A stretch of 5,575 nucleotides of DNA from Gammaproteobacteria bacterium (GTDB lineage Bacteria > Pseudomonadota > Gammaproteobacteria > Steroidobacterales > Steroidobacteraceae): positions 1-5,575 of the forward strand of contig VBNY01000191.1 in assembly GCA_005877705.1 (NCBI GenBank), in the 5' to 3' direction. The position numbers were made by a program, and so were the translations under genes. This document shows positions 1 through 5,575 of this stretch, piece after piece. The notes beneath the pieces were generated by a model. That model was not told the DNA's origin and did no database searches. It saw only the letters and a program-made list of their open reading frames with translations. The first letter of the stretch is position 1, and each line of letters opens with the position of its first letter.

Positions 1-1111
1 CCTTGACCTGCCCCCCCGCGGGCGTGAACTTGATCGCATTGTCCACCAGGTTGCTGATCGCCTCGAACATCAGGCTCGGGTCTCCCGACATCTCCAGCAG
101 TGCGGCGCTGTCGGCCGCTTCGACAGACAGCCGCACGCCGCTCTCCTCCGCCACCGGCGCATGGAATTCGGCGACATCCGCCGCGATCCTCGTGAGATCG
201 ATCTTCGTGAAGCCCGCGCGTCGCGCGCCATCCTCCACTTCGGCGATGCGCAGCAGTGCGCCGAACGTGCCGAGCACGTCTTTGGTCTCCGCGATCGCCT
301 CGTCAACAGCGGCGGCGTACTCCTCGGTCGAGGTCGCGCGGCGGCGCGCCCGCTCGAGGCCGGCAAGCAGCCGCGTCAGCGGCGTGCGCAGATCGTGCGC
401 AATGTCGTCGGTGACTCCCTTGACCTCGCGCATCAGCCGTTCGATGTCATCCAACATCCCGTTGACCAGATGGACCAGCCGGTCGAGATCTCCCGCGCCG
501 CGGCGCGTCGGCAGACGCTCGGCGAGATCCCCGGTCACGATCCGCTCGATCGCGCCGGTGACGCCGTTGATCCGGCGCACCGCCTCGAGGCCGGTGAGCG
601 CGGCCCCGGCGAGGCCGACCGCGAGCATCAGAATCCCGCCCCAGGCCATCGCCTGCAGCAGCAGCTCGCGGAATTCGTCGATCTCGTGCACGTTCTCGCT
701 GAGGATCAGCAGCTCGCCGCTCGCCAGCCGGGTGGCGACGCCGCGGAATTCCAGCTGCCGGCCGTTGCGGGTCAGGGTGAATTCGAACGGCCGGTTGAGA
801 GGGGCAGGATGTAACGGCAGATCGGTCAGATTGCCGGCCAGGTAACGGCCGGAGCGGTCGAAGAAGCCGAACGGGCGCACCCCGCCGGGGTCGTGCTGCG
901 CGTGCGCCTGCAGGCGCTGGGGGATTTCCGCCGGCGCCGACAGGTAGGTGCTGGCGTCGTGCTGCAGCCACTCATCCACCGAGGTGATCAGGTAAGACAT
1001 CGTCTGCCAGTAGAGGAATCCGAACAGCACGAGCGATGAGACCCCGAACAGCGCGAGGAACAGCACCGAGAGACGGAAGCTCGTCGTACGCGGAAGGTCA
1101 GTCAGCCGCAC
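1..1111 (-). CDS. HAMP-domain sensor histidine kinase (C-terminus beyond window)
   Basis: This is the membrane sensor kinase of a two-component system, expected to autophosphorylate and pass phosphate to the regulator encoded just upstream. I translated the minus strand without a stop from a GTG at 1111-1109 to the left edge, about 370 residues. Residues 12-33 are hydrophobic (TM1, ending LFGFLYW). Residues 34-149 form a periplasmic sensor region I do not recognise. Residues 150-172 form TM2, followed by a HAMP linker to about 225. The HisKA H-box reads DIAHDLRTPLTRL, with the phospho-accepting His at about 239. The ATPase N-box reads NLVDNAIKFTP, with Asn at about 354 and 358. The later G boxes lie outside the window, so the gene is cut by the window edge. 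The GTG start overlaps the regulator's end by 14 bases, with GGGG ten bases upstream as a possible ribosome site, suggesting translational coupling. The family is certain; the signal sensed is unknown. Confidence 0.93.
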   Translation of the reverse strand, partial: MRLTDLPRTTSFRLSVLFLALFGVSSLVLFGFLYWQTMSYLITSVDEWLQHDASTYLSAPAEIPQRLQAHAQHDPGGVRPFGFFDRSGRYLAGNLTDLPLHPAPLNRPFEFTLTRNGRQLEFRGVATRLASGELLILSENVHEIDEFRELLLQAMAWGGILMLAVGLAGAALTGLEAVRRINGVTGAIERIVTGDLAERLPTRRGAGDLDRLVHLVNGMLDDIERLMREVKGVTDDIAHDLRTPLTRLLAGLERARRRATSTEEYAAAVDEAIAETKDVLGTFGALLRIAEVEDGARRAGFTKIDLTRIAADVAEFHAPVAEESGVRLSVEAADSAALLEMSGDPSLMFEAISNLVDNAIKFTPAGGQVK

Positions 1112-1781
1112 GCAGAATGTACCCCGAGCCGCGCACGGTGTGGATCAGCGAGGGCAGTCCGCCTTCATCGAGCTTGCGGCGCAGCTTCCCCATGTGCACG
1201 TCGATGACGTTGGTTCGCGGATCATAGCTGTAGGACCAGACCTCCTCGAACAGCATGGTGCGCGTAATCACCTGCCCGGGGTGTCGCATCAAGTACTCGA
1301 GCAGCCGGTATTCCCGGGGCAACAGCTCGATCGTGCGGCCGCCGCGCCGCACATCGCGCCTCAGCAGATCCACTTCGAGGTCGCCGACGCGCAGCATGGT
1401 CTCGCGCTCCGGGTTGGTGCGGCGCCTGAGCAGCACTTCGATCCGCGCGGTCAGCTCGAGCGACTCGAACGGTTTCGTCAGATAGTCGTCGCCCCCCGCC
1501 CGCAGGCCGCGCACGCGCTCATCGACCGCCGACAAGGCGCTCAGGATGAGAACCGGGGTATCAACACCCAGGCCCCGCAGGCTCGACAGGACGGTGAGAC
1601 CGTCGACTCCGCCGGGAAGCATGCGATCCAACACGATCGCCGAATACCGGTCCGCCACCGCTCTCGCCAGGGCGTCCCGGCCGGTGTGGGCGCACTCGAC
1701 TTCGAAGCCGTGATCGCCGAGCGCTGCCGCGATCTCCGCGGCAGTCTGGGCATCATCCTCCACCACCAGGACTCGCGTCAT
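1098..1781 (-). CDS. OmpR/PhoB-family response regulator
   Basis: A cytoplasmic DNA-binding response regulator of 227 residues, the usual length for the family. The receiver domain spans about residues 1-120. It has the acidic pair D9/D10 after the first strand (RVLVVEDD), phospho-acceptor D52 in IVLDRMLPGG, the switch positions S81 and Y100, and K103 in LTKPF. A winged-helix DNA-binding domain covers about 130-225, with LLPREYRLLEYLMRHPGQV, NVIDVHMGKLRRKLDE and the terminal HTVRGSGYIL typical of OmpR/PhoB members. The loop after D52 reads PGGVDG, one residue longer than the common PGxDG form. The ATG at 1781 is preceded closely by AAAAGGAC, a purine-rich site with short spacing. The gene is first in a regulator-kinase pair and is divergent from the efflux genes, which suggests but does not prove that it controls them. 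It resembles BaeR/CusR-type regulators, but I would not assign a specific name. Confidence 0.96.
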   Translation of the reverse strand: MTRVLVVEDDAQTAAEIAAALGDHGFEVECAHTGRDALARAVADRYSAIVLDRMLPGGVDGLTVLSSLRGLGVDTPVLILSALSAVDERVRGLRAGGDDYLTKPFESLELTARIEVLLRRRTNPERETMLRVGDLEVDLLRRDVRRGGRTIELLPREYRLLEYLMRHPGQVITRTMLFEEVWSYSYDPRTNVIDVHMGKLRRKLDEGGLPSLIHTVRGSGYILRAAD

Positions 1782-1848
1782 GTCCTTTTAGTCCAGTGCC
1801 TCGCTCGAAGCCCATCATATACCGCGGGAAATGCGCGGATCGGCAACG

Positions 1849-1862
1849 TAAAATCAATTTTA
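1849..1862. promoter_or_regulatory. Palindromic candidate operator, copy 1
   Basis: The bases TAAAAT-CA-ATTTTA form a perfect 6-bp inverted repeat with a 2-base centre in an otherwise GC-rich region. A related element lies exactly 30 bp downstream. It overlaps the best -10-like hexamer for the efflux genes. Binding by the neighbouring response regulator or another dimeric regulator is a guess from position and symmetry. Confidence 0.35.
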
Positions 1863-1878
1863 GGCAGTACCCTCAGCA

Positions 1879-1892
1879 TGAAACCGATTTTA
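1879..1892. promoter_or_regulatory. Degenerate second copy of the candidate operator
   Basis: TGAAACCGATTTTA matches the first element (TAAAATCAATTTTA) at 11 of 14 positions, and all three differences are transitions. The ATTTTAGG right half is identical in both copies. The 30-bp centre-to-centre distance, about three helical turns, would put both on the same DNA face. The site overlaps an in-frame ATG at 1878, which argues against that ATG being the adaptor start. Confidence 0.33.
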
Positions 1893-1943
1893 GGAGACGC
1901 CTGTGGGGTTCTTGCGTCATTCTGCTGCCTGCCACGCTCCACT

Positions 1944-1948
1944 GGAGG
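1944..1948 (+). promoter_or_regulatory. Ribosome binding site deciding the adaptor GTG start
   Basis: GGAGG, four bases before the GTG at 1953, is the only strong Shine-Dalgarno match upstream of the adaptor. The alternative in-frame ATG at 1878 has no comparable site and would add 25 residues without signal-peptide character. Confidence 0.6.
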
Positions 1949-1952
1949 TTGG

Positions 1953-3158
1953 GTGAACGACGTCGCAGGTCACGGCGCACGCGCGCCGAGGCTGCCCGTG
2001 TCCGGGGGCAGAGCGATTCGACTCGGCGTCCTGGCCCTCGTGCTTCTCGCAGGTAGCGTCTATTTCTTTGCGGCTCACACCCGCGCGGCGGCGACGAAAA
2101 GCAGCGCGGCCGCCGCCGTGCCCGTGCTCGTCGGTAAGGTGGCCAAGCGAGATCTGCCGGTGGCGCTGACCAGTATCGGCACCGTGCAGCCGCTGAGCGT
2201 TGTCGAGGTCAAAGCGCGCGTTGATGGTCAGCTGCAGCGTGTTGCCTTCACGGAAGGTCAAGACGTGCACGCCGGTGATCTGCTGGCGGAGATCGATCCG
2301 CGCCCGTTCCGCGCGCAGTTCGCGCAGGCCGCGGCAGCGCGTGCCAAGGATGCCGCACAACTGGCGAACGCGAAGGCCGACTACGCGCGCTTTGCCTCGC
2401 TGATCGACACGGGCGGCATTGCAAAACAAACCGTCGATGCGGCCGCGGCCCAGGTCGCCTCGCTCGAGGCGGCGCTGCAATCGGATCAGGCGGCGATCGA
2501 CACCGCGAAGCTGCAGCTGGAATTCACCCGGCTGGTCGCTCCGATCGACGGCCGTGTCGGCCTGCGGCTGGTCAACGCCGGCTCGATCGTACACATCAGC
2601 GATCCAACGGGCGTCGTCACCGTCACGCAGATGCAGCCGATCTCGGTCATTTTCTCCCTGCCGCAGGATGAGCTCGCGGCTGTGCTCGCCAACGCCTCGA
2701 AGAGCAAGCTGCGGGTCATTGCCTACACGCGCGACGGCACTCGCAGCCTGGCCGAGGGTGTGCTCTCTGTCATCGACAGTCAGGTCGATCCCACCAACGG
2801 CCAGGCCCGCATGCGCGCCATCTTCGCCAATCCCGAGCGTGCGCTGTGGCCGGGGTCGTTGGTTTCCACGCGGCTGCTCGTACGGATCGATCACGCCGTC
2901 ACGGTGGTGCCCGCTCAGGCCGTGATGCGCGGTCAGAATGGCGAATACGTTTATGTGGTCAAGCCGGACAACACGGTCGAATTGCGGCCGCTGGCGCCGG
3001 GTGCGTCAGTCGACGGCTACACGGCGGTGCATTCGGGCGTAACTGCCGGAGAGGTCGTCGTCATCGACGGGCAGGCGCGAATCGCCCCCGGCACGCGGGT
3101 GGACGCGAAGACGGACGCCGACGCCGCCCGGGCTGCTCCTCAGGAAGACGGCGCGTGA
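1953..3158 (+). CDS. mdtA: MdtA-like RND efflux periplasmic adaptor (membrane fusion protein)
   Basis: The adaptor subunit of a tripartite RND pump. It is held at the inner membrane and links the permease to an outer-membrane channel across the periplasm. From the GTG at 1953 it is 401 residues, a normal length for the family. A basic N-terminus is followed by one hydrophobic segment (about 24-41) acting as anchor or signal. The first biotinyl-lipoyl half lies at about 85-118 (KARVDGQL, FTEGQDVHAGDLLAEIDP). A short Ala/Gln-rich alpha-hairpin follows (about 119-190), then the second lipoyl half TRLVAPIDGRVGLRLVNAG at about 192. Beta-barrel (about 213-305) and membrane-proximal domains (to about 385) complete the order. 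The sequence closely follows my recollection of E. coli MdtA, including the KARVDGQL and APIDGRVGL motifs. It is first in the efflux operon and overlaps the permease start by four bases (GTGA). Family assignment is firm; strict orthology with mdtA is likely but unproven. Confidence 0.93.
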   Translation: MNDVAGHGARAPRLPVSGGRAIRLGVLALVLLAGSVYFFAAHTRAAATKSSAAAAVPVLVGKVAKRDLPVALTSIGTVQPLSVVEVKARVDGQLQRVAFTEGQDVHAGDLLAEIDPRPFRAQFAQAAAARAKDAAQLANAKADYARFASLIDTGGIAKQTVDAAAAQVASLEAALQSDQAAIDTAKLQLEFTRLVAPIDGRVGLRLVNAGSIVHISDPTGVVTVTQMQPISVIFSLPQDELAAVLANASKSKLRVIAYTRDGTRSLAEGVLSVIDSQVDPTNGQARMRAIFANPERALWPGSLVSTRLLVRIDHAVTVVPAQAVMRGQNGEYVYVVKPDNTVELRPLAPGASVDGYTAVHSGVTAGEVVVIDGQARIAPGTRVDAKTDADAARAAPQEDGA

Positions 3159-5575
3159 GCCTGTCCGAAATCTTCATACGGCGGCGCATCGGCACGGTGC
3201 TGCTCGCCCTGGGCGCGGTCTTTGCCGGCCTCAATGCCTACTTCTCGCTCCCCGTCGCGCCGCTGCCGCAAGTCGAGTTTCCGACGATCCAGGTGTCGGC
3301 CAACCTGCCCGGGGCCAGCTCCGAGACGATGGCGACCTCGGTGGCCACACCGCTCGAGCGCTCCCTGGCGAACGTTCCGGGCATCAGCCAGATGACCTCG
3401 TCGAGCTCACTCGGCAGCACCCAGATCACCCTGCAGTTCGATCTCACCCGCTCGATCGACGGCGCGGCGCAGGACGTTCAGACCGCGATCAATGCAGCCG
3501 GCGGGCTGTTGCCGAAGAGCCTTCCCAACCCCCCGACGTATCACAAGGTCAACCCCGCCGACTACACCGTTCTCACGCTCGCGCTGACCTCTGACACGTT
3601 GCCGCTCACCGAGGTCGACCGCTACGCCGAGGACTTCATCGCGCAGCAGATCTCGCAGATGCCGGGCGTGGGGCTCGTCGACTTTCATGGCGAGCAGCGC
3701 CCAGCCGTGCGCATCCGGCTCGATCCTGACAAGGTCGCGCAGCTCGGGTTGACCCTCGACGATGTGCGCAACATCGTCGGTGTGCAGACGGTGAATGCTC
3801 CCAAAGGCAGCTTGAGCGGCCCGCACCGCGCCGTCGTACTCAACGCCACGGACCAGGTGATGAGCGCCGCAGGCTACAGACCCATCGTCGTCGCATACCG
3901 CAACGGTCATCGACGCCGCCGAGGACGTTCAGCAGGCGGCCTGGTTGCAGGACAAGCGCGCCATCATCATCGACATCCACAAGCAGCCCGGCTACAACGT
4001 CGTCGAGACGATCCAGCAGATCAAGGCCCGCCTGCCCGAGCTGACCGCGGCGCTCCCTCCGGCGGCCAAGCTGGTGCTGGTGGGCGACCGCACCCAGACC
4101 ATTCGCGCCGCAGTCAGCGATGTGCAGATCACCATGTTGATCACGATCGCGCTGGTGGTGCTGGTGATCTTCTTCTTCGTACGCAACGTGCGGGCCACGA
4201 TCATCCCGAGCGTTGCGATACCGCTGTCGCTGGTCGCCGCGTTCGGCATCATGGGGGCGCTCGGCTACAGCCTCGATAACATTTCGCTGATGGGCATGAC
4301 CATCGCGGTCGGCTTCGTCGTCGACGATGCGATCGTCATGGTGGAGAACATCGTGCGCCACCTCGAGGCGGGCAAATCGCGGCTGCAGGCGGCGATCGAC
4401 GGCGCGCGTGAAGTGGGTTTCACGATCGTCTCGATGACCATCTCGCTGGTGGCCGTGTTCATTCCGGTGCTGCTCATGGGCGGTATCGTCGGGCGGCTGT
4501 TCAGAGAGTTTGCCGTGACGGTGAGCGTCGTCATCCTGATGTCGGGGGTCGTCTCGCTGACGGTGACGCCGATGATGTGCGCCTGGCTCATCCGTCACAC
4601 GCCGAATGAAAGGCACGGCAGGGTCTACCAGTGGTCGGAGCGGGTGTTCGAGTCGGTGGCCGCCTTCTATGCAAGAACGCTCGAGCGGGTCCTGGGTCAC
4701 CCTGTCAAAACGTTGCTGGTGACGGTAGCGACGCTGGTCCTCTCGATCGTGCTGTACGTGGCGGCGCCCAAGGGGTTCTTCCCCACGGTGGATTCGGGAT
4801 TCATTATCGGCACGGCCCAGGCGGCGCCAGACATCTCGTACGAGGCAATGGCAAGCCGCATGCAAGCCCTCGGCCGTATCGTGATGGCCGACCCGGACGT
4901 CGGCACGGTCGACTACTGGATCGGAACCAACCCGACGATGAGCCAGGCGCGCATGTTCATCAACCTCAAACCGCGCGCCGAACGGCGCTCGGCGGCGACT
5001 GAGGTGATCCAACGCCTCAAGCGGCGCACGGCCGCTGTCGAAGGGATCAGTCTATTCATGCAGGTCCGCCAGGACATCACCGTCGGGGGGCGAGTCTCCG
5101 CGGGGCAGTACCAGTACACTCTGCAAGACGGCAACATCGCGGAGCTGGCCACGTGGTCCGGGATCCTGTTGCACAAATTCTCGCAGCTGCCGCAGCTGCA
5201 CGATGTGAGCTCGGACGCGCAGTCGCTCGCCGCCAGCGCGACTGTCAAGATCGACCGCGACACGGCATCGCGCCTCGGCGTTACGGCTCAGGCGATCGAC
5301 GATGTGCTGTACGATGCCTTCGGGCAGCGTCAGATCGCAACTCTGTTCACCCAGCTGAATCAATACCATGTGATCGAAGAGGTCGATCCCCGCTTCCAGC
5401 TGTCGACCGACGCCCTCGAGCATCTGTATGTGCGCTCGTCGGTGTCCGGCCAGCTCGTGCCGCTCAGCGTGCTCTCGAGCGTGGAGCAAGGCCTGGCCCC
5501 GATCTCGATCAACCATCAGGGACTGTTCCCGGCGATCACGCTGTCGTTCAATCTTGCTCCCGGCCACAGCCTCGG
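3155..5575 (+). pseudogene. mdtC: MdtB/MdtC-like RND efflux permease, frame broken near 3900, 3' end beyond window
   Basis: The inner-membrane proton-driven permease of the pump. The GTG at 3155 overlaps the adaptor stop, with AGGA at 3142-3145 as ribosome site. In this frame residues 1-251 match the family: TM1, then LPVAPLPQVEFPTIQV, ATPLERSL, TSSSSLGSTQITLQFD, DVQTAINAA and PNPPTYHKVNPAD, ending at AYRNG (3905). The match then stops, the frame turns Arg-rich and terminates at 4279. Family sequence resumes in the +1 frame at ATVIDAAEDVQQAAW (from 3900) and stays open to 5575. That part has TM2-TM6 and the proton-relay Asp pair in VGFVVDDAIVMVEN (GAC-GAT, 4323-4328), then TM7 and most of the second periplasmic loop (YQYTLQD, AFGQRQI, VDPRF). 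About 11 residues expected between the halves are absent. Read literally, the product would be a 374-residue truncated, non-functional protein. Motifs resemble MdtC more than MdtB as I recall them. A sequencing or assembly error is a real alternative. Confidence 0.85.
3899..3906 (+). other. Frameshift/deletion junction in the permease gene
   Basis: The octamer CGCAACGG serves two readings. In the upstream frame it continues as Arg-Asn-Gly, completing AYRNG. In the downstream frame it supplies Ala-Thr-Val, beginning ATVID. In MdtB and MdtC relatives these two motifs are separated by a segment of the form xxxRLGD[VI]. Counting that segment predicts about 32 missing bases, which gives exactly the observed frame change (32 = 2 modulo 3). 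The junction is what would remain after deletion between two CGCAACGG copies. Confidence 0.75.

Larger units (their letters stand above)
1782..1952. promoter_or_regulatory. Divergent promoter/operator region between regulator and efflux genes
   Basis: This 171-base gap must hold the promoters for both divergent units. It is clearly AT-richer than its surroundings around 1845-1895. For the regulator (minus strand), a weak candidate pairs TTGCCG (plus strand 1841-1846) with TATATG (1816-1821), but the 19-base spacing is long. For the efflux genes, TAAAAT at 1849-1854 could be a -10 box, though I see no good -35 at the right distance. A small inverted repeat CCGCG/CGCGG (1822-1826 and 1834-1838) is also present. 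No terminator is visible. Promoter positions are inference from pattern only. Confidence 0.5.

Noticed and set aside
3..845. Long plus-strand open frame of 280 codons across the kinase gene
   Set aside because: It is antisense to the kinase, whose translation shows clear HAMP, H-box and N-box motifs. The plus-strand product is Ser/Arg/Ala-rich with no recognisable domain.
1822..1838. CCGCG/CGCGG hairpin as a terminator
   Set aside because: The stem is only 5 bp, has no following T-run, and lies between divergent genes where no terminator is needed.
1140..1952. Upstream extension of the adaptor reading frame, including the ATG at 1878
   Set aside because: The frame is open only because it crosses the antisense of the response regulator. 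The ATG at 1878 lacks a ribosome site and overlaps a candidate operator, while the GTG at 1953 has GGAGG and gives a normal N-terminus.
1917..2894. Minus-strand open frame of 325 codons opposite the adaptor
   Set aside because: It is antisense to a well-matched adaptor gene, shows no family motif, and would run into the divergent control region.
3899..3907. Programmed ribosomal frameshifting in the permease
   Set aside because: There is no slippery run or downstream stimulatory signal that I can see. Shifting frame would still leave out about 11 conserved residues, so a deletion or assembly error explains the data better.
3840..5012. Minus-strand open frame of 390 codons opposite the permease
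   Set aside because: The product is an Asp/His/Arg-rich low-complexity sequence, as expected from the antisense of a hydrophobic GC-rich gene. The plus strand has the conserved RND motifs.

Overview
The window is GC-rich, tightly packed DNA with the look of a Gram-negative proteobacterium. It carries a tripartite RND efflux pump and a classical two-component system, with GTG starts and short gene overlaps. I cannot name the genus from this sequence alone. I see no mobile element, RNA gene, CRISPR array or phage signal.

There are two divergent units. On the minus strand, reading leftwards from 1781, lie an OmpR/PhoB-type response regulator (1098-1781) and a HAMP-containing sensor histidine kinase. 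The kinase starts at a GTG inside the regulator's 3' end and runs off the left edge (1-1111). On the plus strand lie an MdtA-like periplasmic adaptor (1953-3158) and an MdtB/MdtC-like RND inner-membrane permease. The permease starts at 3155 with a 4-base overlap and runs off the right edge. The 171-base divergent region (1782-1952) is locally AT-richer and holds two related 14-bp palindrome-like elements exactly 30 bp apart, which are candidate operator sites.

The likely logic is that the kinase senses an envelope or chemical signal and phosphorylates the regulator, which controls the divergent efflux genes and perhaps itself. The adaptor and permease would export small molecules using the proton gradient, through an outer-membrane channel not seen here.

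The main anomaly is in the permease. Its reading frame breaks at about 3899-3906. The bases CGCAACGG there can be read as the end of one conserved segment in one frame and the start of a later conserved segment in another. A stretch of about 32 bases expected between them is missing. This fits a deletion between two short direct repeats, or an equivalent assembly error, and as written it disrupts the pump. Otherwise this is a familiar regulator-plus-efflux locus, and I found no convincing new system.
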